A stretch of 64,000 nt of DNA from assembly GCF_008312895.1 (NCBI RefSeq), contig NZ_VSSP01000008.1, forward strand, positions 62,001 to 126,000, written 5' to 3'. Shown piece after piece: positions 49,343 to 60,666 of the stretch (the first letter of the stretch is position 1; each line of letters opens with the position of its first letter). The stretch comes from Luteimonas suaedae. Lineage in GTDB: Bacteria > Pseudomonadota > Gammaproteobacteria > Xanthomonadales > Xanthomonadaceae. The notes beneath the pieces are model-generated. The model ran no database searches and was not told the DNA's origin. It saw only the letters and a program-made list of their open reading frames with translations. The translations under genes were made by a program, and so were the position numbers.

Positions 49343-51120
49343 GAAGCGTGCTGCCAGCTGCGCGACAGCCGCATCGCGGCGATGATCAGGCCGACGTGCG
49401 AATAGGTCTGCGGGAAGTTGCCCCAGGCCTCGCCGTCCTCGAACGACAGATCCTCCGACAACAATCCGAGTGGATTGCGACGCGCGAGGATGCGCTCGAA
49501 CAGCTCGCGCGCCTCGTCGTGGCGGCCGATCGCCGCCAGCGCGTCGATGTACCAGAACGTGCAGATGGTGAAGCTGGTCTCGGGCGAGCCGAAGTCGTCC
49601 GGTGCGATGTAGCGGAACAGGCCGTCGCCGCGCTTGAGATCACGGCCGATGGCTTCCACGGTGGCGACGAAGCGTGGGTCGTCGGCGTCGATGAACCCGA
49701 TGTCCGAAAGCAGCAGCAGCGAGGCATCGATTCGGTGGCCGCCGAAGGTGTCGGTGAAGTGGTTGAGCTCGCTGTTCCACGACTCGGTCAGCACGCGTTC
49801 GCGGATGGTGTCTGCGCGCCCGCGCCAGTAGGCGTTGCGGTCCTCGAGGCCGAGCTGCGCGGCGATCTTGGCCAGCCGATCGCAGGCCGCCCAGCACATC
49901 GCGCCAGTGTAGGTGTGCACCTCGGCGCGGCCGCGGAACTCCCACAGGCCCGAGTCCGGTTCGTCGTGCAGCGCGAATGCGTGCTCGCCCAGTGGCTCCA
50001 GCTTGCGGAACGTATCGGCATCGCCCGGGTCGGCCAGGCGCAGGTCGAAGAACAGCTGCGTGGAGGCCAGCACCACGCTGCCGTAGATGTCGTGCTGCTT
50101 CTGCACCCAGGCCAGGTTGCCGCGCCGCACCGGCCCCATCTCGCGATAGCCGCGCAGGCTCTCGACCTCATGCTCCTCGAGCTTTTCGGCGAAGTCGATC
50201 CCGTACAGCGGCTGCAGGCTGCCATCGTGTGTGGCGATGTTGAAGATGTAGCGCAAGAACTCCTCCATGCTGCGGGTCGCGCCAAGGCGGTTGAGCGCCC
50301 GTACCACGAACGCCGCGTCGCGCAACCAGCAGTAGCGATAGTCCCAGTTGCGTGGCGTGTGCGGCGCCTCCGGGATCGAACTGGTCATCGCGGCGATGAT
50401 CGCGCCGCTGTCCTCGTACTGGCACAGCTTCAGCGTGATCGCGCTGCGGATCACCGCCTCCTGCCATTCCAGCGGAATCGACAGGTAGCGCACCCATTCA
50501 CGCCAGTAGTGCGTAGTGCGTTCCTGTGCCTCGTGCATGAACAGTGCCAGCGGCCGTGTCAAGGACTCGTCTGCGCCCAGCAGCAGGTGCACGGAATGGC
50601 TGAGCACGAACGGGATCTCCTCGTGCACGAAGCGCACCGGCGCGTCGGTGGTCAGGCGCAGGATGAAGCCGGGCAGCAGGTAGCGGATGTGGTTGCTCCC
50701 CCAGGTGACCTCGGGCAGGCGCGCGCCCCAATCGGCCAGCGGCCGCAGGCGCACGCGGATACGCGGATTGCCGGTCAGCGGCGAGACCTTGCGCATGATC
50801 GAAACCGGCCGGTAGAACCGGTCGTTCTGGCGCCAGCGCGGGGCAAAGTCGATGATCTCCACCGCGCCGCCGTGGCGGTCGTACAGCACCGTGCGCAGGA
50901 TCGCGGTGTTGGTGAGATAGGCCTGTTCGCTGCGTTCGAAGTCCTCGAGCTCGATGCTGAAGTCGCCGCCGTCGTGGTCGCGCGGCGAGAGCAGGGCGCA
51001 GAACGCGGGATCGCCGTCGAAGGCGGGCAGGCAGCTCCAGACCACGCGCGCGCGGTCGTCGATGAGGGCGCCGAAGCTGCCGTTGCCGATCACGCCGAGG
51101 TCGAGTGTCGCTTGCGTCAT
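49339..51120 (-). CDS. GH15 family glycoside hydrolase (trehalase/glucoamylase-like)
   Basis: 593 aa. N-terminal beta-domain (LDLGVIGNGSFGALIDDRARVVW) and alpha/alpha-barrel of GH15 (NWDYRYCWLRDAAFVVRAL, then GNFPQTYSHVGLI near the C-terminus). Catalytic acids are probably the E in the FGSPETSF and EDLSFEDG regions, but their exact assignment was not made. Several bacterial GH15 proteins in ots-type loci are trehalases; others are glucoamylases or glucodextranases. It is translationally coupled to otsA (4-bp overlap) and otsB (4-bp overlap). Confidence 0.9.
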   Translation of the reverse strand: MTQATLDLGVIGNGSFGALIDDRARVVWSCLPAFDGDPAFCALLSPRDHDGGDFSIELEDFERSEQAYLTNTAILRTVLYDRHGGAVEIIDFAPRWRQNDRFYRPVSIMRKVSPLTGNPRIRVRLRPLADWGARLPEVTWGSNHIRYLLPGFILRLTTDAPVRFVHEEIPFVLSHSVHLLLGADESLTRPLALFMHEAQERTTHYWREWVRYLSIPLEWQEAVIRSAITLKLCQYEDSGAIIAAMTSSIPEAPHTPRNWDYRYCWLRDAAFVVRALNRLGATRSMEEFLRYIFNIATHDGSLQPLYGIDFAEKLEEHEVESLRGYREMGPVRRGNLAWVQKQHDIYGSVVLASTQLFFDLRLADPGDADTFRKLEPLGEHAFALHDEPDSGLWEFRGRAEVHTYTGAMCWAACDRLAKIAAQLGLEDRNAYWRGRADTIRERVLTESWNSELNHFTDTFGGHRIDASLLLLSDIGFIDADDPRFVATVEAIGRDLKRGDGLFRYIAPDDFGSPETSFTICTFWYIDALAAIGRHDEARELFERILARRNPLGLLSEDLSFEDGEAWGNFPQTYSHVGLIIAAMRLSRSWQHAS

Positions 51121-51878
51121 TCCGTCAGGGTCCTGTGGTTGGATTCGAGCCAGGCGTAGACCGCGGTGGTATCGGGCAGCCAGTAGTGCGCCGCGCTGGG
51201 TTCGCGCTCGCCGACCAGCACGCTGGTACCGCCGCGGGCGTTGACGACCGCGAACCCGTGCTCGTCGGTGAGGTCGTCGCCGACGAACACCGGACGGCGG
51301 CCGCGGAACGGCGTCTCGTCGAGGAACGCGGCGATGGCGTCGCCCTTGTCGGCGCCACCGGGGCGCAGTTCCACCACGTGGTCGCCGTGCTGCAGCCGGT
51401 AGCCGGGCAGTCGCGGCAGCGCAGCCTCGGCGAAGGCGCGCATCGCCGGCGCGTGTTGCGGCGCGCGGCGCCAGTGCAGGCTGATTCCGGTGCCCTTGTC
51501 CTCGACCATGGTGCCGGGGTAGCGGTGGGTCAGGCTTTCGGCCTCGCCGCGCACGCGGAGCAGGGCCTCGGGCGGGCGCGGCGTCTTTTTTGCCTGGCGC
51601 CCGCCATTGCGGCGCTCGAGCCCGTGCATGCCGGCGACGGGGAGCTTCAGCGGCGCGAACAGGGCGTCGATCGTGGCCAGCGGCCGTCCGCTGACCAACG
51701 CCACCGCGCCGTCCAGGCGGCCGGCCAGCGCCTGCAGGATGGCGCGTAGCGGTGGCGGCACCGCGACCTCCGCGGGGTCGAGTGCAAAGTCGAGCAGGGT
51801 ACCGTCGACGTCCAGGAACAATGCGCAATCGTCCTCGAGCATCGGCGGCGGCGGACGGGTGGGGGTCGCGGCTGCCAT
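51117..51878 (-). CDS. otsB: Trehalose-6-phosphate phosphatase
   Basis: 253 aa HAD-superfamily phosphatase. Motif I DVDGTLLD with D23 and D25, motif II SGRPLATID, motif IV GDDLTDEHGF. Removes the phosphate from OtsA product to give trehalose. First gene of the operon otsB-GH15-otsA. The stop overlaps the ATG of the GH15 gene (51120-51117). The proline-rich N-terminus before D23 is a minor extension. Confidence 0.96.
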   Translation of the reverse strand: MAAATPTRPPPPMLEDDCALFLDVDGTLLDFALDPAEVAVPPPLRAILQALAGRLDGAVALVSGRPLATIDALFAPLKLPVAGMHGLERRNGGRQAKKTPRPPEALLRVRGEAESLTHRYPGTMVEDKGTGISLHWRRAPQHAPAMRAFAEAALPRLPGYRLQHGDHVVELRPGGADKGDAIAAFLDETPFRGRRPVFVGDDLTDEHGFAVVNARGGTSVLVGEREPSAAHYWLPDTTAVYAWLESNHRTLTE

Positions 51879-52029
51879 CGCCCCATTGTGCCGAAGTCGG
51901 GTGAAGACTTTCGAGTTGGGATCCGCAGGTTCGGATTTGGCGTCCGCTGGTTCGGCTTGCTCACCCCCCTTTTGAAAAAAGAGGAGGGGAGGAGTTTGCT
52001 CGACGCTTGGCCAAACAACAGCAACAGCA

Positions 52030-52062
52030 AATCCCCCTCAATCCCCCTTTTTCAAAGGGGGG
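52030..52062. repeat. CCCCCTTT/AAAGGGGG palindrome
   Basis: An 8-bp stem CCCCCTTT (52043-52050), 3-nt loop, AAAGGGGG (52054-52061), preceded by AATCCCCCTCAATC, the flank of a repeat type common in this bacterial group. A degenerate partner lies at about 51963-51985. Confidence 0.7.
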
Positions 52063-52096
52063 AGACAAGCGCCGGGAAGTGCGAGGAAAGTTCCGA

Positions 52097-52236
52097 TCCG
52101 GACTCGCACCCGGACCCGAACCCGAACCCGAACCCGAACCCCGAACCCGGATCCGAACCCGAACCCGAACCCGAACCCGAACCCGAACCCGAACCCGGAT
52201 CCGCATCCGCATCCGCATCCGCATCCGCATCCGCAT
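52097..52236. repeat. Hexanucleotide tandem repeats (CCCGAA)n then (ATCCGC)n
   Basis: About 14 CCCGAA-type units from 52110 to 52197, interrupted by GGATCC-containing transitions, followed by six ATCCGC units (52198-52235). All three plus frames are open across it, encoding PE, RT or PN and IR, SA or PH dipeptide runs. No gene is supported. Confidence 0.9.
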
Positions 52237-52257
52237 AAGGAGCCGTGCGCTCTTGTC

Positions 52258-52341
52258 CGTCATCCCGGCGCAAGCCGGGATCCAGTGCCCGGAAACGTAC
52301 GGCGAAGCCGAACGGGATCGCCGCCTGCGCCGGGATGACGG
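52258..52341. repeat. Inverted element with 19-bp arms (CCGTCATCCCGGCG type)
   Basis: Arms 52258-52276 and 52323-52341 are reverse complements with one mismatch, ending in GCCGGGATGACGG. This is a widespread intergenic palindrome type in proteobacteria. Confidence 0.8.
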
Positions 52342-52547
52342 GCAGAGGCCATCGCACTTCGTCAAGGCGAAGCCGGCGCCGGCGTCCCAGGCCGGTGCGC
52401 AGGCCTCGGCCTCGAGCCCATGCCGGAGGCGGGGTGGGCGACTGAGCCTTCCGGGCCTGGGTCTCCCGATCTCGCCCTGTCATGATCATTTGCCCGGAGT
52501 GTTGCTGTACTGCAACATGCCTGTGCTCCGCCCCTTCACGCCACCGG

Positions 52548-54857
52548 ATGACCACCGTCATGCCCATGCCCGAGTCGTGCAATGCCACCCTTCCCCTGTC
52601 ACGCCTGCTGACCGCTGCGGTCGCGCTGGCGCTGGCGTCGCCGGTCCTGGCGCAGTCGCCGCAGGACGATTCCGCGCAACCGCCGTCGGCGACCACGCTC
52701 GATGCCGTCGAGGTCACCGCGCAGCGCCGCGTGGAGAACATCCAGGACGTGCCGGTATCGATCACCGCGGTGTCCGGCGAGAAGCTCGACGTGTTCGGCT
52801 CGGGCGGCGGCGATATCCGCTTCCTGTCCGGGCGCGTGCCCAGCCTCAACATCGAGTCCTCCTACGGCCGCGCGTTCCCGCGCTTCTACATCCGCGGCCT
52901 CGGTAATACCGATTTCGACCTCAACGCCTCGCAGCCGGTCTCGCTGGTCTACGACGAAGTGGTGCAGGAAAGCCCGCTGCTGAAGGGCTTCCCGGTGTTC
53001 GACCTGGAGCGCGTGGAAGTGCTGCGCGGGCCGCAGGGCACGCTGTTCGGCCGCAACACCCCGGCCGGCGTGGTCAAGTTCGAGTCGGCCAAGCCGTCGC
53101 AGGAGGCCGGCGGCTATGCGCAGGTCTCGGTCGGCAACGACGGCCTGTTCAATTTCGAGGGCGCCTACGGCGGTCCGCTGACCGAGCGCTGGTCGGCGCG
53201 CGCTTCGGCGCTGTACCAGCGCCGCGACGACTGGGTGGACAACGCCTTCGACGGTCCCAACGACGGTTTCGAGGGCTACGACGAGTCCGCCGCACGGGTG
53301 CAGTTCCTGTACGAGGGCGATGGCTTCGAAGGACTGTTCAACCTGCACAAGCGGCACATGAACGGCACCGCGCGGCTGTTCCGCGCCAACATCATCGCGC
53401 CGGGCAGCAACGACCTGGTGCCGGGCTTCGATCGCGAGACGGTCTCCACCGACGGCGCCAACTTCTCCGACCTGGAGACCTGGGGCGGCAGCGCGCGCCT
53501 GCGCTGGGACCTGGACCGGGTGACGCTGCATTCGATCACCGGCTACGAGAGCGCCGAGTCGCTCAATCGCGGCGACATCGACGGCGGCTCCGTCTACAGC
53601 TTCGACTTCGACCCGTCCGATGGGCTCGACATCGGCCCGCCGCTGGTCGGCGCCCGGTTCCCGTCCGAATCGGCCGACGGCCTGCCCGACCACCGCCAGA
53701 TCACCCAGGAGTTCCGCGTCGAGTCCAACGAGTGGGGCCGCCTCGACTGGCAGGCCGGGCTGTTCTGGTTCGACGAAGACATCACCATCGACAGCTTCAA
53801 CTACGACACCCTGGCCGGCGGCGTGCGCAACGGCTGGGCGCAGCAGACGCAGCGCAACAAGGCCTGGGCGGTGTTCGCCTCCGGCGATTTCGACCTCACC
53901 GAGCGCTTCAAGCTGCGCGGCGGCGTGCGCTATACCGAGGACGAAAAGGACTTCAGCGCGCGCATCATCGAAAGCGCCACCGGCGGCGATCCGGCCGGGC
54001 CGTTCCCGGTCCGCACCGACGCCAGCGACGTCAGCTGGGACCTGAGCGGCGTGTTCGCGATGAACGACGACGTCAACTTCTACGGGCGCGTGGCCAAGGG
54101 CTTCCGCGCGCCGTCGATCCAGGCGCGGCTGCTGTTCCAGGCGGTACCGCAGCCGTCGGTGGCCGATTCCGAGGAGGCGATCTCGTTCGAGGCCGGCGTC
54201 AAGGCTGACCTGTGGGACCGCCGCGCGCGGATCGGCTTCAACCTGTTCCGCTACGACGTCGACGACCAGCAGATCATCGCCGTGGGCGGCGCGCGCAACG
54301 AGGCGATCCTGCTCAACGCCGACAAGACCCGCGGCCAGGGTTTCGAACTCGACCTGGAGGCCTACGTCACCGACAACCTGCTGGTCACCCTGGGTAGCAG
54401 CTACAACGACACCGAGATCGACGATCCGGACCTGGCGGTCGCGCCCTGCGGCGGCGGCTGCACGGTCATCGATCCGGCCAGTCCCGATCCGGATCGGCCC
54501 GGCACGGTGCTGATCGACGGCAACCCGCTGCCGCAGGCGCCCGAGTGGGTACACACGCTCACCGCACGCTACGGCGTGCCGGTGGGCGAGGGCGAGTTCT
54601 TCGTCTACACCGACTGGGCCTACCGCAGCGCGGTGAACTTCTTCCTGTACGAGTCGGTGGAGTTCCGCAGCAAGTCGCTGCTCGAGGGCGGCCTGCGCGC
54701 GGGCTACAACTGGAACTACGGCGACTACGAGGTGGCGCTGTTCGGGCGCAACATCACCGACACCACGCGCGTGGTCGGGGCGATCGATTTCAATAATCTC
54801 ACTGGATTCCTCAACGAGCCGCGGACCTACGGGGTGGAGTTCACCGCGCGGTTTTGA
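52548..54857 (+). CDS. TonB-dependent receptor
   Basis: 769 aa outer-membrane receptor. Signal peptide LTAAVALALASPVLAQ, TonB-box-like LDAVEVTA, plug domain (ENIQDVPVSITAVSG, RVEVLRGPQGTLFGRNTPAG), then a C-terminal beta-barrel ending in the aromatic residue (EFTARF). The start at 52548 is tentative; ATG at 52560 or 52566 also precede the signal peptide. No neighbouring transporter identifies the ligand. The product belongs to the large Xanthomonadaceae TBDR set; the substrate is unknown. Confidence 0.9.
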   Translation: MTTVMPMPESCNATLPLSRLLTAAVALALASPVLAQSPQDDSAQPPSATTLDAVEVTAQRRVENIQDVPVSITAVSGEKLDVFGSGGGDIRFLSGRVPSLNIESSYGRAFPRFYIRGLGNTDFDLNASQPVSLVYDEVVQESPLLKGFPVFDLERVEVLRGPQGTLFGRNTPAGVVKFESAKPSQEAGGYAQVSVGNDGLFNFEGAYGGPLTERWSARASALYQRRDDWVDNAFDGPNDGFEGYDESAARVQFLYEGDGFEGLFNLHKRHMNGTARLFRANIIAPGSNDLVPGFDRETVSTDGANFSDLETWGGSARLRWDLDRVTLHSITGYESAESLNRGDIDGGSVYSFDFDPSDGLDIGPPLVGARFPSESADGLPDHRQITQEFRVESNEWGRLDWQAGLFWFDEDITIDSFNYDTLAGGVRNGWAQQTQRNKAWAVFASGDFDLTERFKLRGGVRYTEDEKDFSARIIESATGGDPAGPFPVRTDASDVSWDLSGVFAMNDDVNFYGRVAKGFRAPSIQARLLFQAVPQPSVADSEEAISFEAGVKADLWDRRARIGFNLFRYDVDDQQIIAVGGARNEAILLNADKTRGQGFELDLEAYVTDNLLVTLGSSYNDTEIDDPDLAVAPCGGGCTVIDPASPDPDRPGTVLIDGNPLPQAPEWVHTLTARYGVPVGEGEFFVYTDWAYRSAVNFFLYESVEFRSKSLLEGGLRAGYNWNYGDYEVALFGRNITDTTRVVGAIDFNNLTGFLNEPRTYGVEFTARF

Positions 54858-54907
54858 GAGCACGGCACGTGTCTCTCTTGCTCGGCGTGGCCAGCGCCTC
54901 GCTCTGC

Positions 54908-55108
54908 TCCCTCTCCCCCGCGAGCGGGGGAGAGGGCTGGGGTGAGGGGGTACAGCCGAAGCCGCCGGCACTTGGCCACCGGGTCGGGTCCGAAGAAGGA
55001 GGTCTTCGGTGTTCCGGCGCTCGATGCGTCGGCTTATTTTGTTCGCTCCGGCTCCGGTCACTCCCCCTCACCCCAACCCTCTCCCCCGCAAGCGGGGGAG
55101 AGGGAGCC
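54908..55108. repeat. TCTCCCCCGC-type palindrome pair
   Basis: Left palindrome CTCTCCCCCGCGAGCGGGGG (54910-54930) and GGCTGGGGTGAGGGGG. Right arm CCCCCTCACCCCAACCCTC, then CTCCCCCGCAAGCGGGGGAG (55081-55100). Same design as the DUF559 arms, with a longer C run and no gene inside. Confidence 0.85.
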
Positions 55109-55122
55109 AATCTGGTTCGCGC

Positions 55123-56700
55123 ATGAGCAAACCCCGCTGGTTCGTCCCCGGCGACCTCAACGGCTTCTTCGGCCTGGTGGTCGACAACCTGTCGATCCTC
55201 GGCTTCATCGCCGCGGCGCTGGTCGGCATCTTCGGGGTGCCGGCGGAAGTCGTGTTCGGGCGGACGTTTCCGGGCACGGCTTTCGGGGTGCTGGTCGGCA
55301 ACCTGCTGTACACGTGGATGGCGCGGCGGCTGGCGGCGCGCAGCGGGCGCGACGACGTGACCGCGATGCCGCTCGGCCTCGATGCGCCGACCAGCATCGG
55401 CATGGCGCTGCTGGTGCTCGGGCCGGCGTTCACCGGAATGCGCGCGCAGGGGCTCGATCCGCAGGCGGCCGGCATCGCCACCTGGCAGCTGGGCATGGCC
55501 TCGCTGGTGATCATGGGCGCGCTGAAGCTCGTCCTGTCCTTCGCCGGCGACGCGATCACCCGCTGGGTGCCGCGGGCGGCGCTGCTGGGCTCGATCGGCG
55601 GTGCGGCGCTGGTGCTGCTGGGCTTCCTGCCGCTGGTCGAGACGCTACGCTCGCCGGTGGTCGGCCTGGTCACCCTGGGCCTGCTGCTGTATGCGCTGGT
55701 CGCAAAAGGACGGCTGCCGCTGCGGATTCCGGGCGTGCTGTTCGCGTTCCTGGTCGGCCTGGCGCTCTATTACGGGCTCGGCCTGGCCGGCGTGCTGCCG
55801 GGGTTCGCGCTGCCGCAGCCGTTGCCGCTGGCGCCGGTACTGCCGTGGCCGACGCTCGGCTTCCTCGACGGCCTGCCGGCGGCTGTGCCTTACCTGTCGC
55901 TGCTGCTGCCGTTCGGCCTGCTGATGGTGGTCGGTGGCATCAATGTCAGTGAAAGCGCGCGTGCGGCCGGCGACGACTATCGCACCCGCGACGTGCTGCT
56001 GGTCGAGGCGGTGTCGACGCTGGTCGCCGGCGTCTGCGGCGGCGTGGCGCAGACCACGCCGTATATCGGCCAACCGGCCTACAAGCACATGGGCGCGCGC
56101 AGCGGCTACACGCTGCTGACCGGCTTGTTCATCGGCCTGGGCGGCATGCTCGGCATCGTCTCGGGGCTGGTGCAGTGGCTGCCGCTGGCGGTGCTGGCGC
56201 CGATCATCGTCTACGTCGGTGTCGACATCTCGGTACAGGCCTTCCACAGCACCCGCCGCGAGCACGCGATCGCGGTGGCGCTGGCGTTCCTGCCGGCGGT
56301 GGCCTACCTGCTGACGATCAAGTTCGGCAATCCGGCCTGGATCGCGCCGGAGCGGTTGGCCGAACTGTACGCCTCGGCCGACGGCCACGGCCTGCCGGAG
56401 CTGGCGACGATCGTGGTGCTCGGCAACGGCTTCATCATCACCGCGATGCTGTGGGCGACCACGCTGGTGGCGATGATCGACGCCCGCCCGTGGCGTGCGG
56501 TCAGCTGCCTGCTGCTGGCCGCGGCGCTGACTGCGTTCGGCATCATCCACTCGGCGCATCCGCATGGCGCCATCTACCTGCCGTGGGAGCTCGAGGGCCT
56601 GCGCCGCACCATCGCCTGGCAGTTCGCCGGCGCCTACGCCGCGCTGGCGGTGGTGCTGGGCCTGCTGGCGTTGCAGCCCCCGCGTTCCCCGGCGCGCTGA
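55123..56700 (+). CDS. NCS2-like permease (xanthine/uracil permease family), putative
   Basis: 525 aa with about 12-14 hydrophobic segments. The N-terminal GDLNGFFGLVVDNLSILGF and later FGLLMVVGGINVSESARAAG and TTPYIGQPAYKHMGARSGYT resemble the NCS2 family, which imports nucleobases or related compounds with cations. The substrate is not identifiable from sequence. The start at 55123 is 22 bp past a repeat arm. DUF4166 follows 42 bp later, so they may share a transcript. Confidence 0.75.
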   Translation: MSKPRWFVPGDLNGFFGLVVDNLSILGFIAAALVGIFGVPAEVVFGRTFPGTAFGVLVGNLLYTWMARRLAARSGRDDVTAMPLGLDAPTSIGMALLVLGPAFTGMRAQGLDPQAAGIATWQLGMASLVIMGALKLVLSFAGDAITRWVPRAALLGSIGGAALVLLGFLPLVETLRSPVVGLVTLGLLLYALVAKGRLPLRIPGVLFAFLVGLALYYGLGLAGVLPGFALPQPLPLAPVLPWPTLGFLDGLPAAVPYLSLLLPFGLLMVVGGINVSESARAAGDDYRTRDVLLVEAVSTLVAGVCGGVAQTTPYIGQPAYKHMGARSGYTLLTGLFIGLGGMLGIVSGLVQWLPLAVLAPIIVYVGVDISVQAFHSTRREHAIAVALAFLPAVAYLLTIKFGNPAWIAPERLAELYASADGHGLPELATIVVLGNGFIITAMLWATTLVAMIDARPWRAVSCLLLAAALTAFGIIHSAHPHGAIYLPWELEGLRRTIAWQFAGAYAALAVVLGLLALQPPRSPAR

Positions 56701-56742
56701 GCAGGCGCTATGCTGCGCGCCCGCACGCCACCAGGTTCCGCG

Positions 56743-57333
56743 ATGTCCCCGACGCTGTTCCAGACCCTGCTCGGCGCGCCGTTCTACACGTTGCCGGATG
56801 CGGTGCGCCTGCTGCATTCGAGCCATGGCCGCCGGCGCATGGCCGGGCGTGCCACGATCGACGGCGGCAGCAACCCGCTGGCGCGCCTGTGTGCACGGAT
56901 CGCCGGGCTGCCGCGTGCGGGCAACGACGTGCCGGTGACCGTCGAGTTCATCGCCGATACCGCAGGCGAGCGCTGGCATCGTGATTTCGCCGGCATGCGC
57001 ATGTCCTCGCAGCTGCGCGCGCGTGGCGGTCGGCTGCTGGAGCGTCGTGGGCCGTTGCAGTTCCGTTTCCTGCTGCACGTCAACGACGGCATGCTGTTCT
57101 GGAACACGGCAGGGGTGCGCCTGTTCGGCATCCTGCCGTTGCCGTCGTGGCTGTTCGCCGAGGTCGGCTGCTGCGAACGCGAGCACGAGGGGCGCTACGA
57201 GTTCCTGGTCGAGGCGGTGCTGCCGCTGATCGGCCGGGTGGTGCGCTACGAGGGCTGGCTGCTCCCGGACGACGACGCCGATACGCCGGACTCGCCGATA
57301 ATGCCGGTCCCACGACCGGAGCCGATCCCATGA
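56743..57333 (+). CDS. DUF4166 family protein
   Basis: 196 aa. MSPTLFQTLLGAPFYTLPDAVR opens the DUF4166 domain; WHRDFAGMRMSSQLRARGG and HVNDGMLFWNTAGVRLFGI follow. No signal peptide or membrane helix is clear. Function of the family is unknown; members occur next to SAM or oxidoreductase genes. It overlaps gloA by 4 bp (ATGA), so a role with the glyoxalase is possible. An upstream ATG at 56710 would add 11 residues. Confidence 0.8.
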   Translation: MSPTLFQTLLGAPFYTLPDAVRLLHSSHGRRRMAGRATIDGGSNPLARLCARIAGLPRAGNDVPVTVEFIADTAGERWHRDFAGMRMSSQLRARGGRLLERRGPLQFRFLLHVNDGMLFWNTAGVRLFGILPLPSWLFAEVGCCEREHEGRYEFLVEAVLPLIGRVVRYEGWLLPDDDADTPDSPIMPVPRPEPIP

Positions 57334-57866
57334 CCGCACAGACCCGCGGCGAACTCGCCGCCGTTCCGGGCGTCGCCGCCATCCGCGACGCCGCGACCCG
57401 CGATTTCGTCTTCAATCACACCATGCTGCGGATCAAGGATCCGCAGGCCTCGCTGGATTTCTACACCCGCGTGCTGGGCTTCACGCTGGTGCGCAAGGTG
57501 GATTTCGAGCAGGCGAAGTTCTCGTTGTATTTCCTGGTGCTGGCCGAAGACGGCGACGACATTCCCGACGGCGACGAGGCGCGCCGACAGTGGCTGGCGC
57601 GCCAGCGCGGGGTGCTGGAGCTGACCCACAACCACGGCACCGAGTCCGAGCCCGGGCCGGTCTACCACGACGGCAACCGCGAACCGCGCGGGTTCGGCCA
57701 CATCTGCGTCAGCGTGCCGGACATCCGCGCCGCCTGCGCACGCTTCGAGGCGTTGCAGGTGCCGTTCCAGAAGCGCCTGAGCGACGGCAGCATGAAGAGC
57801 ATCGCCTTCATCAAGGACCCGGACGGCTACTGGGTCGAGATCATCCAGCCAGCGCCGCTGGCTTGA
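57330..57866 (+). CDS. gloA: Lactoylglutathione lyase (glyoxalase I)
   Basis: 178 aa, longer than the E. coli type and like the eukaryotic/Pseudomonas GloA3 type, thought to be Zn-dependent. Metal-binding residues visible: H30 (FNHTML), E in VLELTHNHGTE, H in GFGHICVSVPD, E in GYWVEIIQ. Converts the hemithioacetal of methylglyoxal and glutathione to S-lactoylglutathione. ATGA overlap with DUF4166. Confidence 0.95.
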   Translation: MTAQTRGELAAVPGVAAIRDAATRDFVFNHTMLRIKDPQASLDFYTRVLGFTLVRKVDFEQAKFSLYFLVLAEDGDDIPDGDEARRQWLARQRGVLELTHNHGTESEPGPVYHDGNREPRGFGHICVSVPDIRAACARFEALQVPFQKRLSDGSMKSIAFIKDPDGYWVEIIQPAPLA

Positions 57867-57870
57867 AAGC

Positions 57871-57902
57871 CGGGATTGGGGATTCGTGATTCGGGATTCG
57901 CA
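57871..57902 (+). repeat. Heptamer repeat GGGATTC before clpB
   Basis: Short tandem GGGATTGGGGATTCGTGATT and on, a single arm of the family found at the dcw junctions. No partner arm within 120 bp. Confidence 0.65.
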
Positions 57903-58017
57903 ACGGCGCCGTCGCGCGGCAGTCATCACCATCGGCGCCTTGATTCCGCCCTGTCTGGCCCGCATCTGCAGGACATTGCCGGGACCTTGACCCGGCTCCG
58001 AGCTGGAGAATCAGCCA

Positions 58018-60603
<2,586 letters not shown>

Positions 60604-60666
60604 AACCGACCAGGGCCGCCACGCCGGCGCTATTTCGGTTTCCCGTGCATGGGTTCAGTTGTCCGG

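Larger units (their letters stand above)
51879..52547. other. otsB-TonB receptor divergent gap, 669 bp, repeats but no gene
   Basis: Contains CTTTTGAAAAAAG (about 51969) and a related palindrome CCCCCTTTTTCAAAGGGGG (52043-52061), a hexanucleotide tract (52097-52236), a 19-bp inverted-arm element (52258-52341) and GTTGCTGTACTGCAAC (52501-52516), a small inverted repeat before the receptor. Open frames across the hexamers encode only low-complexity peptides. Confidence 0.7.

Noticed and set aside
52007-52906. Plus-strand frame through the hexamer tract (RT and IR dipeptide runs)
   Set aside because: Low complexity from the microsatellite; overlaps the receptor gene in another frame.
52599-55061. 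820-codon minus-strand frame opposite the TonB receptor
   Set aside because: Ala/Arg/Val-rich shadow, crosses repeat DNA, no motif.
57862-58017. Sigma-32 promoter for clpB (CTTGAAA at 57863)
   Set aside because: No CCCCAT-type -10 at the right distance, and the hexamer spans the gloA stop.
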